A DNA stretch of 64,000 nt from Combretum micranthum (Eukaryota > Streptophyta > Magnoliopsida > Myrtales > Combretaceae). This document shows, in pieces, positions 24,069-37,900 of the stretch; positions within the stretch are counted from its first letter, which is position 1; the number at the start of each line of letters is the position of its first letter. The position numbers and the translations under genes are program-made. The notes beneath the pieces are model-generated. The model was not told the DNA's origin and made no database searches. It saw nothing but the letters and a program-made list of their open reading frames with translations. The stretch lies in NCBI GenBank assembly GCA_024138025.1, contig JAMXBD010001107.1, positions 372,001 to 436,000 on the forward strand, read 5' to 3'.

Positions 24069-27000
24069 CCCTACTTACCTTTAAAAAAATTTTGTCCCTA
24101 GAACTTTTCATGGTATATTTGGGCATGGGAAGTCTGCTTTAGCTTCATCTAATGAGGGTTTATGTTTTCCTTCTCCCAACTCATTATGGTTCATCTAGAA
24201 TTTAAATTGTTCTCATTCAAATTTAGCTTACATTTAATTATTAGTGTATATATATTATATGTTTTTAAATTTTCTTGATTATATTAAAGATATGGAGATG
24301 AACCTTGGCATTCACTTCCTAAGTCTTCCCTTTGGCATAGAATGTGTTGTTAGTTAAGATGGACAGTTTAGGAGCAATTTATCATAAGTTAGATCGACTG
24401 GACACTACTAATGGCTTAATCTTGTAATACCGTATCTATACCAGGTTAATGTTCCTTAAGAGCTTCTTTGGGTTCTCAGTTCTTCTATGTAGCTATTATC
24501 CACTCAGTTCCTTAATAACTTTTTCTAAACTTTGCTAATATAATTGTTACTTGGTGGTCATTCCTTTGATTTCACACATGGACAACTACTTTGTTGCTCT
24601 TTTAATGGTTAGCGATAATCGAGACATAGTTCCCAATTAATCTAGATCACTTTTATATCAACTTTCTTTAGGTAAGGCAATACCTTAAGCCCATGTGAGT
24701 GATGTATTCTATAGTTCTATTCATACTATTAGTGTTACCAATTTGTGAAGATAAGGTTGTGGTAACTAGGTTTAAGTCATGAATTGAAAGATTTTATTCA
24801 TTGGGCTTCATCAATTTGAATCCATAAACTAAAACCTTGCTTTCCTTTCTTTATAGGTTTACTAATATTTCAAGTTAAACGAAGAGTTGTACCTAGAGTA
24901 TATTTCATGTCTACTAATCTTCGTATATGTACCTTGTCCTCCTTTTATTATTCTTAAATCCTCAATTCCCTTTGGCATGTTTTTGCATTTATTTCCCAAT
25001 AGCCTCAAACTATATTCAACTCGCAGCTTCCTACCTAAAGATTTGACTCACAAGATCTATGAATTTAGTAGTCTTAGGTAGATCAAATAGCATCATCAAG
25101 ACCTGTAAGGCTCATGCCCTATGCAATATAAGGTTTAAGTAATATTCCTTAACCTAATTCTAAGTTGATAATGATTTGATTTATCTCTCTTACATACTAT
25201 TGAATACATCTTATTTACCCGTGACTACTCAATTACAAGTGCTCTAAGAATTCTAATGGCACTAATAAGGACTCTTAATTTAGAGGGCTAAGACTAGGTC
25301 ACATTTCGTACTCTATATTGATCACTGACCTAGTTCTTCTGATTGTACAACCCTCCTAGCTATTTATCTAGTACCTCATACATCAATAGGTCTTAAGTAC
25401 TAATGTTATGTAAATGGTGGCAACATAGGTAATGATTCTTACAAAGGGGAGACCATATTAGTAAATCCAATTTATTTTAGAGCTTTAGGTTATGGTTTGT
25501 ATCCCTACTAGGGTTGCTTATTGCTTCATTTCAACCTTTAGACATCAATATTGATTCTTCCTCTCATTTCTATATTAAGATACAATGGAAATGACTAATT
25601 TTTTTTTTTATTGTAAGGTGTTCATGATTATTGGCTCTTGATGAATACTAGAAGACCCAAAAATGCTCCTTTATGGAGTCGTGAGGATCCTTATATAGCC
25701 ATTTGAGCAATCAAGCCCTAAAATCATCTCGTTTGAAATCCTAGTACAGTTTGGATAGTTTGCACCATCGATAGATTCATGCAAATAAATACCGTACGTC
25801 TCTCAACACTGAAGGCTTTTTAGTGTTCTCTTTCTAATATAAAACATTATGTCACCATGACTAGGTCGATAGTTCCTGAAGCCATAGTTGTGATGTGTAA
25901 CAAATGTTCTTTTATCTCTTCATCTAACCAATCAACGACAATGCCCTTTTGACCTATATTTCCAAAGTCTTGTTTCTCCTTTAGTCTAATACAATTTCTA
26001 GGCATCCATAACTTAATATCATCTTCATATATTTTCATAATCAACATCATGGATTTGTAAATATCATAATTATTTTTCTCCATTATTAGATATATCGTTA
26101 TTTATGGTTTCGACAATAGATATTTTGCTAGGGTCATTATCCTTTAGGGAACTTAAGATGTGGATGCAATGAAACTACATGAAAGGAAAGATAAATATTG
26201 TGATCCATTGACTATATGATACTTGGAAAGTAAAGATTGAACTAAAAATCGATATCTATTGAATCACACACGATTTTCGAAAGATGATCTACTATATGTC
26301 TATTGATTTTGAGAATACCTAGATAAATAGGTATCAAAATTTGAAAACACAATAAGAGTGCAAATTTTAGGAAAGAGAAACATTGCAATATGCTGATTTG
26401 TGCACAAATTCCAGAAACTAATCTTTCTTTCAACTTGTTGATTCCAATATCAGGAAGGATAGGAAAGACAAAACATTGTTTTTATTCCATTAAAAATCTC
26501 TATCTCAACTTGTACTATTCTAGTCTATTTATATGATTAAAATAAAATCTAAATAAAAAACTTAGCATATATAAAAAGATATATTAATCCTATTAAAAGA
26601 TACTATTCCCATTAAAGTAATACCACCTAAATCCTTCCAAAAAATAATAATTTTTCTAAAGTAATACTATGTCCTTCTTGTGCTTATGCCAATGATCTCA
26701 CTTCATTATGCACCCCACATCAGATGTTTAAGAACTGGTTTCATCGAACTTCTCTATATTGAACTTTTGGAGGGGTAAATGGCTTCTATAATATGTGCGC
26801 AAGTGAGGTTGCGGCTAAAAGGGTTCTTAGGGAATTTTAGCTTTAAGATTTTTTTTTCTTTCATTAACTTATATCTTGTGACTAAAGAATTAGTGTTTCA
26901 TCGTGTAGGACTCTATAACTTATAAATTTTCCTTCATGCTTCACTTTATGTTTAATTCGTCAGTTTAGTTACCCTAAACAGAAATCACATAATCACACTT

Positions 27001-27956
27001 TACATTGTGTTTTAATCGGGGTTTACTTTGATAGGGATAGTATAAGCACTTTTTATAGTGGCGGTATGTTACTTTATCTGCTTTCATAAGGTAAAGAAAT
27101 ATTGTATCAAAATATGTTGTATTATAATTGTTCACAAAACGTTTGTTTCAATCTACTTATATAGATATATCCAATTTTATGAAAATATTGAAAAGTTATT
27201 ATAACCTGAATTTCTATACATATACATATGAGTCGTATAAAAACATTTACTTTTATGCAAATCATGTACTATAAATATATTTTGGATAAACAATGCATTT
27301 ATAAGTATATTATTAGGTAGCTTTCAAAAATGTAAAGAGTACATAATAATATACAGTTTCAAAATATTATATTGGTATAGGTATATATAGGCAAAAACAA
27401 TTGTTCACATGCATGTATATAAATATACATATACATCGTTATATCTATTAAGATAAAAACACATTTATGACTTATATCCCCTTTTTCAAAAAAATTCACT
27501 TCGTGTCATCATCCAATTGCCATTTTTTGGTAAGTTTCTAGTTTGCAAAAAGTTTAGCTCAAGTCCTAAGTTAAGGGATTTTATTGTCTTATTTGCTCAG
27601 TTGATCTTGTTGGGTATCAAGGTGTTAAAGGATTTTGTCTTCTAAGATTTGCTATCATGTCCTTTCTATAGTTGCGCATTTTCATTTTGTTGTTCATTTT
27701 GTCTTTTCGGAGTTTGAGTTATCATTCCATATGCAACCTCCAGGTTTTTGGTGGGTTCATTAGACTTTTTGAATTGTAGGTTTTATGAAATTCTTAAGAA
27801 GATAGTAACCACATAATGATAGATAAAGTATAGATATATAATCTAAGATCTCATTCTTTTAGTTAATAATTTTGCTAATCTACCTAGGTTCTACCCCACT
27901 TCATAGTTTTGTAGGTTGGTCCTATCTTTAACAACCTATGGCTCTAATACCACTTT
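24069..27956 (-). other. Interior of the large LTR retrotransposon, no recognisable coding region
   Basis: The longest open frames are under 80 codons (for example 25847-26083 on the - strand) and none resembles gag, protease, reverse transcriptase, RNase H or integrase. The primer site is at the right end and a purine-rich tract (- strand) at the left end. It may derive from a larger autonomous relative, but nothing visible shows which superfamily. Confidence 0.7.
27940..27952 (-). promoter_or_regulatory. Primer binding site of the large LTR retrotransposon
   Basis: The - strand reads TGGTATTAGAGCC, four bases from the LTR edge at 27957. Plant retrotransposons commonly use the complement of initiator tRNA-Met, TGGTATCAGAGCC; one C-to-T difference is seen here. 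The site fixes the orientation of the element. Confidence 0.85.
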
Positions 27957-28822
27957 TGTCACGATGCCCAAATAAGGCTTGGTTAGATTTACTAGAAGCT
28001 GCTATGTCTCGTGTGATATCCCACAAATATAGATGGTGGAACTCTAAACATTAAGGTGCGCTTTGTGGTGTAATGGCTTGGAGTTCGTCGGAACTCTAAA
28101 GTTAAGCGTGTTTTGTGCAGAGCAATTCTAGAATGGGTGACCCCCTGGGAAGCACTAGCACCAAAAGGACAAAACTGTACGATGTTTGGCCAAAGCAAAC
28201 AATACCTCGATGGGTGGAGTTATGGAGTGTTACAGGTGGTATCACAGCAGTTCACTAATCGGAAGTAGAGGAGTGTGTCCTTACTGTCTGGTGTGGTTTT
28301 GGACTTGTGTAACGAAACTGACGAGGTAGTTAGTTTTATAAATAAGGGAGTATGTGATACCCCTCAAATATAGATGGTGGAATTCTAATCATCGAAGCGT
28401 CTTTTGGTGTAATGGCTTGGAGTTTATTAGAACTCCAAAGTTAAGCGTGATTTATGTAGAGTAATCCTAAGATGGGTGACCCTCTGGGAAGTGCTGGCAT
28501 CAAAAGGACAAAACTGTGTGGCGTGTAGCCAAAGTAGATAATACCTCAGTGGTCGAAGTTTTGGGGAGTTACATCACATGTACACCCATTTACATAATAG
28601 TCATGTCAGAGTTCACATGACTCTATTAAACACTTAATTACTAAACCTGTTTGTGATATACGAATATATTTGATATACAAAAATAAGTATAGAATTTCAA
28701 CATTCCACTAATTGATAGGATCTCTGACTTAATTCTTCAAGTGCTTATGATGGCTATCTTGGGGTAAGATGACTCTCATTCACTTTAATCTTATCCCATC
28801 CTACTCTCATGGAGTTACCTGC

Positions 28823-28853
<31 letters not shown>

Positions 28854-30914
28854 TTAGGGGGTGAGTAAAACTATAGCTTAATGAGATGGGAGTGCAATTT
28901 CCTCAATACTGCCTCAAGCACAAGCAAGCCATCAACTCTATGCTATGCATGAATAACCATATGCAATGTAAACATCACACGCAGTCTTCTAGTAACCAAT
29001 GTGAAGTCTAGGATTTAACCCCTCCCTGACTTGGGGTTTGGAGAATGCTTAGTTCCATTAGCATCCAGGTCATCCAAACTTAAATTCACTTATCATAAGT
29101 CCCACGAGGCCTTAAGGTGCTCAATCCGGGGTGGCTTATGATTAAGCTCGAGACAATGGGTCGACGTGGCTTCGCAATCCGTGACATCCCCACATCAATC
29201 AGTTCATCTTTCAAAGCTGGAACTTAAACTGAACTTAATTATTCCTCACAGAGGCCTTATGGTGCTCAATCTGGCAGTAGCTTAACTTAATGAAGTGGAC
29301 ATATCCATAACTTAAATTTTCCTGTCATTCCATCGTCGTACGACAACAGCAAGGAATAATGCAATGTCCTATTTTAGTTATAGTCTAATAGTTGTTAATA
29401 GTTTCAAGATGGCCAATCAATATGTATTCCACTCCAAACAGACAAGATGATAGGAAAAATAGTAATCTCACACAAGAACATATACAAAAAATTCATTCCC
29501 AATTATCAATTTAATTTTACTCATTAGACCCTTCACTTATGCTTCATGAGCTAAAACGAATATACTTATTATTGACGATCAGTAGATTCATCTCTTACTT
29601 AGTACTTCTCATTTCTTACTCATATGGTCACAATGGCTCATATACATTCATATGTCTCATACAACTTATTTAAACATACATTTGAATCATTAATGGTAAA
29701 AGTAGCAATCTCACACAAGAGCTAATTCCACATAGTTCATTCATCAACATTAGTTCACTATTACTCGTTAGGTCCTTCACATGTATTTCGTGAACATAAA
29801 TCCATATTCTTAGTATTAAAGCTTAATTTCACGTCTTAAAGCTTTTAGTTAGGCTAAAGTTATGAGTTAAGTGAGTTACAAAAGCTATGGTAAGAATTTC
29901 TTAAAAGTAGATAATTATCAATATACACAAGCAAGCTACATAGCTTATGTAGAAGGCTTCTTGATAGTAGAAGTGGCTTACATGGCTTAAATGGCTTGGA
30001 AATGCTAGGAATCTATTTCAAAGGCTCTAAATGGTCATTTATGCATGGGTCGTGCTCGGGGTGGTGTAGGCTAATTTTAGCATCCATTTTTCCTTCATTT
30101 CATCCATTTTTACACATACACAACTAACGTACACGGGCTATGTACAGGGGTCATATAGAGCTCATTTATGTCAAAAAAATACACGTTGATAAAATTACAC
30201 ATGCATGCCTTTCATACGTGGGCCATGTACGGGGGTCATGTAGGACACATTTTATATCCAGAATGCCTCAGTTAACCAAGTAATAGTACATGGCCATTAT
30301 ACATGATCGTGTAGGACGACTTTCACTTTGAACTTTCTATTGATGTTCCAATTTGTATTTCTTAGTCTTGTAACACCTTTATAAGTCGTTTTAACTTAAA
30401 AATAGACACCAACACAACATAGAATAGTAGTACAACACACAATCAAGTTGTAATCATCAGAAATCCCACTCACCTTATTTGTATTATGAATTTAGTAGAT
30501 ATAATCCTCAAATCGATTTGTTCATTCATTGTTCTTGCCTAGAACATATACATAGAGGTTCCTTTAAGCTCGATAAACTCAAATATATAAGTTAAGATCA
30601 AGGATTAATATTGAAATCCGAGAATCTTACGACATTATTGTAGTTTATGGCTTCGCTGAACTCTCCTCACATCACCATGAGGTTAGATAAAACCTTATAG
30701 AGCCAAGTCTTGAATTGGAGAGTGCATTGTTAAGATCACAGTGCGACTTGCGGATTTAAAAATGGAGGTATATTTTGTGAGTTATGGATTTTTTTATGGA
30801 AATTTGTCGATTTCTTCAATCGTAATTTGTAAGCATTATGAGGAAGGAGAAGAAAGGAGTGAGAAAGGAAAAGAAGATGAAAAGGAAAGGAAAAGGGGGC
30901 CAAAATGATAGAGT

Positions 30915-30950
<36 letters not shown>

Positions 30951-31236
30951 AATGAGCTAGTGATGAAAACATATCGAATAGTTTTTGTAATAGGGGTTCA
31001 ATTTGTACGTGGTAAGATATCCTACTATAACATCAATTCTATAGTATTTTTAGGTGAACATCTACGTGCCTGCTAATTCAAATGCCATGATCACAATCGT
31101 ATAGGATTTAATATAAATTTAAGGTTTTAGGTTTTAAAATTAGGGTTTTGGGTATTTTGAGGTTTGATCACTATCTAAGTTGCCGATCAACTATTAAATC
31201 CTAGATTCCAAATAAGGTAAAACTACCGGTGTCACG
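27957..31236 (-). repeat. 5' LTR of the large retrotransposon, carrying a Cassandra TRIM
   Basis: The LTR is about 2.7 kb without the 560-bp insertion at 28014-28573. It is the partner of 16758-24068. The outer end reads CG where the partner has CA, a single transition at the terminus. It includes an A-run near 28823-28850 and (TA)n near 30917-30939. Confidence 0.9.
28014..28573 (+). mobile_element. Cassandra-type TRIM with 5S rRNA-derived LTRs
   Basis: Two LTRs of 221 bp (28014-28234) and 219 bp (28355-28573), starting TGATA(T/C)CCC and ending GTTACA, flank a 120-bp interior. The interior opens with TGGTATCACAGC (28237-28248), a tRNA-Met-type primer site, and closes with a purine tract, AAATAAGGGAGTATG. 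Each LTR contains a 5S rRNA-like block: GAACTC(T/C)AAAGTTAAGCGTG (A-box region) followed by ATGGGTGACC (C-box) and CTGGGAAG. Terminal repeats carrying 5S sequence, no coding capacity and a length near 560 bp are the hallmarks of Cassandra. The partner LTR at 16800 lacks this block, which proves insertion. The flanks TCGTG and TCACA are consistent with a decayed 5-bp duplication. Confidence 0.93.
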
Positions 31237-31501
31237 ACAAAAATTACTATGATTTTGAAATTTGCAACTTCTAGTATAAAATTTTAATAATCAAGCTTAA
31301 CTCCTTTTAAAATAGGATCTTTTGTATTTGTTTTTCACCCTATAACATGTCATTTTATTTTTCACTTGTAAGCAAATAAAAATAAGTTAGCACAAGCCCA
31401 GACAATGCGTGTGCAATAAAATATAAATTTAAAATTAATTTTTTATTTAATCGCAACATTAACTCATTATATTTTTTTTAATTTTAACATTAAATCATTA
31501 T

Positions 31502-31645
31502 GCAAATAGTCTTGTAGCCTACTAGTATCAGGTCCAGGTTTAGGTCCTCATCTTTGAGATACCGAGTTCAATTCCCCGCGTTAGCCCATTGTAATGGTCC
31601 TTTGTGGCCATGTTGTAATTGCCTTTATGGCTCACAAAAAAAAAA
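31502..31645 (+). mobile_element. tRNA-derived SINE with 15-bp target duplication
   Basis: The 144-bp insertion ends in an A-run and is flanked by identical 15-mers, ACATTAAATCATTAT (31487-31501 and 31646-31660). Internal RNA polymerase III boxes are visible: a box A-like TAGCCTACTAGTATCAGG from 31515 and a box B-like GAGTTCAATTCC at 31564. The perfect duplication indicates a fairly young insertion compared with its surroundings. Confidence 0.92.
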
Positions 31646-32624
31646 ACATTAAATCATTATAAGGTATTAAATACTTGAAATTTGAATAAACCTTAAAGTC
31701 TATAAGCAAATAAAATAAATTAGCACTCGTACACACAATGCATGTGCAAAAAATATATATTTAAACCTAAAAAGATAAAGTTATTTAATCGCAACACTAC
31801 ATCATTAAAAGGTATTAAATACTTAAAAAATTCAAATTACACTTAAAATTTAATTAATAGATCAATTTCAATCCGGGTACTATGATTATTGATTTCGTCA
31901 ATGCTAGCCATGGTCTTAGTAAAGATTATATTACAATTACAGAAGCCATGCTTATAGAGGATATATATGGGGAGGAAAAATTGTAGAAGTAAAATAGGAA
32001 TGTGCTTAAATACCTACAATCACACCATTAATTTTAACTTGCACAAAAAGCATGTCAATTCTCAAACATTGTTATGGTCCTTATTTATTTATATTGTTGC
32101 GCTTGCGGTAAGAGGGAAAAACCATTAACAGTAATGAAAAGAGTGATTGTTATCTTCAAGTGAAAAACTAAACTAACGTGGATGGTTTCATATTTCAAAA
32201 TGAGGAAATTTTATGTTCCTATCAATATTTAACGACTCATACTATATTCAATCGTGATCGAATCACTAAAATAGTTAATATTTTGATAACTATATTTATT
32301 TTAATAGTTGAATGGATGATCCCATCGACGGGACCATGGAAGCTTCAAAATGATACATAAAACAAAAAAAAAAAGATAAGATGGAGAATTAAAGGTATCC
32401 TAGTAAATAGGTGGTAGATGTCTTAAGAAGTAAAAGACCATGCACCTATGGAATTATCAAAAAGAAGAATTGTGTTTAATTTTAATACGATAATTAATGT
32501 TTAGAATACCATGGAGAAGAATAGAGAGAATCCGCTTAATAATAATAGATAATAGATAATCAATGGATAGCAACAGATTTTCAAACCATATTGGACATAA
32601 CAGTAATGCGAATTACTGTTTTTA

Positions 32625-32997
<373 letters not shown>

Positions 32998-33624
32998 AAG
33001 GATTGTTGCACAAAATGTACTTCTAAGTAATTGGCCCATAGATCATATATCTATTTATATGAAGAAGAAATCATGTAATAATGATGAGAACCTGGACCGG
33101 ATGCCACTAAGTTATAAGACCATTGGCTTTTAACATCAAATTTGGACTTATATAAAAACATATAATATTGTCTATATTATTCTAGGTGAAGTTTTATATT
33201 TAATGATTTTCCTAGACACCTAAAATAAGTTATTTTTTTATATTACAAAATAATCTACGTATCACTAGCAAACATTGCACCTGTTGCACGCGACCGAACA
33301 AAGAATAATTAAGCAAACAAATTAAATTATTTAATTTGTTGTTTTTAAATCTATACTTTTTTTTTCCTATAAAATTGCCTATAGAAATATTTGTATGTGG
33401 TTGTATATATCTCTAGTGGTCGAATTTTTTTTTTCCCTCTCTTAATTTGTAACTTCCATATCCATACCTTTCAGTCCACTCATTTCTAATATCCAATAAA
33501 ATTTCTCCACATCATTTAATGCAACTCCTTATAGCTAACTTATTTGTCAAAATATTTTTGAATTTATAAACACTAATCACATGAATGTATCGAGTCTACA
33601 TCAAACGAAAAGTAAATTATGGAT

Positions 33625-33732
33625 CTCACCAATAACCTTGTAATCAAGTGGCATCTCCTCTAATATCTCAAAGAAGAAGTATTGAGTTTAATTCCTTCCT
33701 TCGCATTGTAATGAGGAAAAAAAAAATAAAAA
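33625..33732 (+). mobile_element. Short SINE with target duplication
   Basis: The 108-bp block is tRNA-like in layout. An A box-like segment, GTAATCAAGTGGCATC, is followed by the B box-like GAGTTTAATTCC, and the block ends in an A-rich tail. It is flanked by AG(T/C)AAATTATGGAT at 33611-33624 and 33733-33746, a 14-bp duplication with one difference. Related in organisation to the SINE at 31502, but not an obvious copy. Confidence 0.8.
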
Positions 33733-34929
33733 AGCAAATTATGGATTTATTAAACAATGCTTTCTTAGAAAGGAAGAGACCCATTAAGAAAACTCATAAT
33801 ATAATCAATTTACGTTACTGGTAAGTTAATTTATATCACATTTAAATCATTTATGCATTAAACGTGTCTTGCCATATCATTATGAACTTGCAGCACTATG
33901 TAGTTTTCATTGTATGTGGCATAATGCGACATATCTTTTTCCGACAATTAACATACCTCAATAAAATTCTATTGAAGGGTGCCTTAAGGTCACCATGGCA
34001 ATTATAATATGATATAATATAATATAAAAATACGAGTTATGATTTGAATAGAGTGAACCGGATGAATGGTGTGAAAAAATGAGTAAAATAATGTCAAGTG
34101 CAGGTGATGATGTATAAATTTTAAAAAGTTATTTACATGTTTGTTGATACTTATATGCTAGACACATCGTGTTTTCTACTAGTGAAACCTTTCTCGAACA
34201 ATGGGTCTATTTAGTTCATCTTATTCTAATCATCTTGACGTCTTATTTTTGTCATTATCAAGCAAATTGTTTGTTAACAAATAAATATAAACAAAAAACA
34301 AACATTTTTACTCATAAATAGATCAAATAAACCATATACAGATAAGATATCAATAAGATACAGTTGTAGAATAGACATAGATAAGATATATATATATGAA
34401 AATCAAATAATCCAAATAGACCCCAAGTTTGTTTGTTTCATTTTTTCTTATTAGTTTGTCATCTTATTTTTGTTATTTTCAAATAAATATTTATCAAGCA
34501 ACAGATACAGAAGAAAAAAAAAAAGATATTCTTATTCATAAACAACTAAATAGATGAGATACAAATAAAAATATAGATGCATATCATATACAAAAAAAAA
34601 TACATATGAAGACAAGATAATCCTGACAATGGCAAGGTGTGAAATTCGATCTATTATAATTAATCCATAGCTATATCTTAAAAAGAATCAAAAAAAAAAG
34701 ACCAACAAATACACGTATTAGAAGTCGGAACGAAACTTTTTTTTTCTGTTAATTTAAAAAATTTTATTAAACCAAAGAAACGTATACAACTGCGAGTGCG
34801 GGATAGGGCAGGGGCCCAAAAATTGTAAGCTCAAAACTAAGATAAACTACCTACATTGTTACATCAAACAAACTATACAAAGTCAAACCTTACTCAATAT
34901 AAAAAAAATATAATTTAAAATAAGCCTTG

Positions 34930-37900
34930 CTAGATTAGAAACACTTGGATAGTTTTGCCCAATCGGATAAAATTCCTTACCCTCCATATGTAATAGACAG
35001 TTGCACTAAAACAAGATTTCCATCTATCGGTGAGCTAAGAAGATGGGGATTGAGAGAGATCATCCAAAATTCTTTGCCAAGTTAAGAAAGTAGGAAGACA
35101 CTGTAAGGCGCCAATAATCCGTGACCAAATTGAACAAGGGAGTAGACACATAAAGAATAAGTGCTCATGAGACTCTACGCTTGAATAGCAAAAATAACAT
35201 GACGTGGTCGATGTAATGCCCCATGTAGACAACTTATCCAGTGTCTAGCTATAACTTTTTATTAATAGCTAGCCATAGAATAAAGATATGCCTTGGGATA
35301 ATGTGCTTATTCTACACCACTTTGAACCAAGACACTGAGGAGCCTCTAGATTTAAGAGTTTGATAAGCACTCGTAATAGAGAATCTACAATTAGAGAATG
35401 ATCGCCATATTAGTTCATCTTCCTCAGAAGAATCAAGCTGCAAATTTGTGGATATATTAAGATCCCTAAAAAAAAGAGAAATCCAAAAGTTCCCAAGACT
35501 GATTATCGATCAGAGAGCAAAGCCTTGCATTTAGGGGAAGACTAAATGATGCAATCTCCTAGCATTGAAAATACTGTCTAGGGGTCCTTATAGGAGCCAA
35601 AGTTTGATCATAGAGATATGGATAGTTCGTTTCCAACTTTGCATCCAAAGAATTGTTGAGCCAGGCTTCTTAAATTCAAAAATTTACCCTAAGTACAAGA
35701 GCAAAGAGAGGGACGTTTAATTGACTATAAGCTCTTTCCTTTTAAGAGGATGGTATGGACCCAATCCACTCAAATGCCCTTTATACCTCCACTGTAGAGA
35801 TGCCAAATGTGCTTCAATTATGCTACTTTATTCTGAATTTCATGTTTAGGGATCGCAAGACCTCCTTCACTCAAGGGGGAACACATTTTTTTCCATCTCA
35901 CCTTTGCTTTTGAAGCAATGTTTAGTCTTCCACTCCAAAGAAAATTTCTCATCAATTTTTCAATATGTGCCACAACCTTCTTTGGGAGAAGAAAAATAGA
36001 TGCCCAATATACTTGCATCGAAAAGATCATTGATTTTAGAAGTTGAAGTCTCCCAGCATAAGAAAGAAACCTACTAGTCCAAGCTTCAAGGCGAGCAATG
36101 ATTTTAGAGATTAATAAATCATAATCTTCCCTCCTTAATTTAGATTAAATGAGAGGGATACACAGGAAACATATAGGGAGAGTACCTTCTTGAAAACTAA
36201 GAAAACTAAGGGCTGCTCCTTGATGGGTATGTCAAAATTTGAGAAGAAAACCTTGCTTTTGTTCAAATTTCCACTTAAGCTCGAAAGAAACTGGAATTCA
36301 CTCAAAATCTCATGAACAAATTGAATAGAAGAGAGGTTGCCTTTACAAAAAAACCAAAAGGTCATCTACAAAATGAAGCTGAGTGTTTTTCTCTTCTTTG
36401 CATCTCCAATGGAAGGAGAAAGACGGGCACTGAGACTCCCTCCTAAACATACAAGATAAAACTTCTGTTGCTAATACAAAGAGATAAGTGAAAGAGGATC
36501 TCCTTGGCGTAGTCCTCTATGGCTCAAGATATAACCCACAATTTGTCCATTTAAGTTGAAAGAGAATTTTGGTATGGAGAAGCATTGTACTAACAGCTAC
36601 CAGAAAAAAGGTGGAAAGCTCATGCATTCAAGAACTTCAAGAAACTTCTAACTCAAAGTATCATAAGCCTTTGAGATATCAACTTTGATAGCGCATATTG
36701 GAGAACCATTATTAAAATGGTAGTCTTCAATGAACTCTTGAGCAATAGAAATATTAGTTGAGATCTTCCTTCTAGGTATGAAAGCTTATTGTTCTCTCCC
36801 TACAAGAGAGCTTAAAACCTGTTTGAGCCGAGAAACAAGGACTTTTGAAATGGCCTTGTATAACACATTACAACAAGATATAGGTCTAAAGTCAAAGAGC
36901 CTAGTGGCATTTGGAACTTTGGGAACTAAAGAAATAACTATGCTATTTAATTGTTTGAGTAGATGACTGAATTGAAAATTTTTTTTTATAGCAGTAGTGA
37001 CCTCTTGTCCAATAATTTACATCCATCCGAGCCTGGAGCTTTGCTATTTGGTTGGCTAAATATGGCATTTCTAATTTCTTCATAAAAAACTAGGGTCTCT
37101 AAGAAATTAATCTATGAATCATTCAACTTCTAAGAAATTAAAATTTCGACATTGGACATATTATGGCCATATTCTTGCGGACCAAACAGCTTTGAAAAAT
37201 AAGCAACAATTTCAGATTTGATTGCTTGAGTGCTCATAACCATAGAGCCATCCTCCTGCTTTAAAGATTTAATTGAGCTTCGATTATGCTGTTGGACCAT
37301 AGCTTTATAAAAGAAGGAAGTATTCTTATCTCCAAGTTTGAGCCATTTGATTCTAGATTTTTATTTGAAAACACTCCTCTACACTTTTTAGTAAATAATA
37401 ATTCTAAAAAGCCTCACTTTCTCCTTGCAAGATGGATACATCTCCTTGCCTAATTGTTGATTGGATGGCTATTAGAGAATCTTTGGCTTGGAGGACTCGA
37501 TTTGAGATGCCAGAGAACCGTCTATTATTCAACTTCTTTAGCTTCACTTTGAGGAGCTTCAATTTTTGTCTAACTTGATACAATTTTAAACTTGTGATAC
37601 TGGCCATCTAAAATTGGGAAACTAACTTCATAAAATTAGCATCCCCTAACCAAAAGTTAAAAAACTTGAAAGGGGACTTACGCCTTGTAGGGGAAAAATC
37701 ACCATAAACCATGCATAGAGAGTGGTTCGAGAGAACAAGTGGAAGAAAATTTGCACCAGAATTTAAAAATTCAATAAACCATTCCTGGTTTACTAAGGCC
37801 CGATCTAATTTTTTGAGAATAGGATTTTTCTAGTTGCTTATTAGACCAAAAGTAGAGGCTTCCATTAAACCAAAAGTCACCCAATTCAGCCTTATCCAAA

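Larger units (their letters stand above)
16758..31236 (-). mobile_element. LTR retrotransposon with very long LTRs, non-coding interior, - orientation
   Basis: Two direct copies of a multi-kilobase sequence begin TGTCACGA (16758 and 27957) and end CCGGGCATCACA (24068) or CCGGTGTCACG (31236). ACAAA lies immediately outside both ends (16753-16757 and 31237-31241), a perfect 5-bp target duplication. Beside the inner edge of the right copy, the - strand reads TGGTATTAGAGCC (27952 to 27940), one base different from the usual initiator-tRNA-Met primer site. The right LTR is therefore the 5' LTR and the element points leftwards. A purine-rich tract on the - strand abuts the left LTR at 24069-24082. 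The 3.9-kb interior has no recognisable gag or pol, so it is a non-autonomous or fully decayed element. Three later insertions lie in its LTRs. Confidence 0.92.

Noticed and set aside
28060..28170. Functional 5S rRNA gene
   Set aside because: The 5S-like block is incomplete, diverged, and lies inside the terminal repeats of a TRIM; its partner copy 340 bp away confirms element origin.
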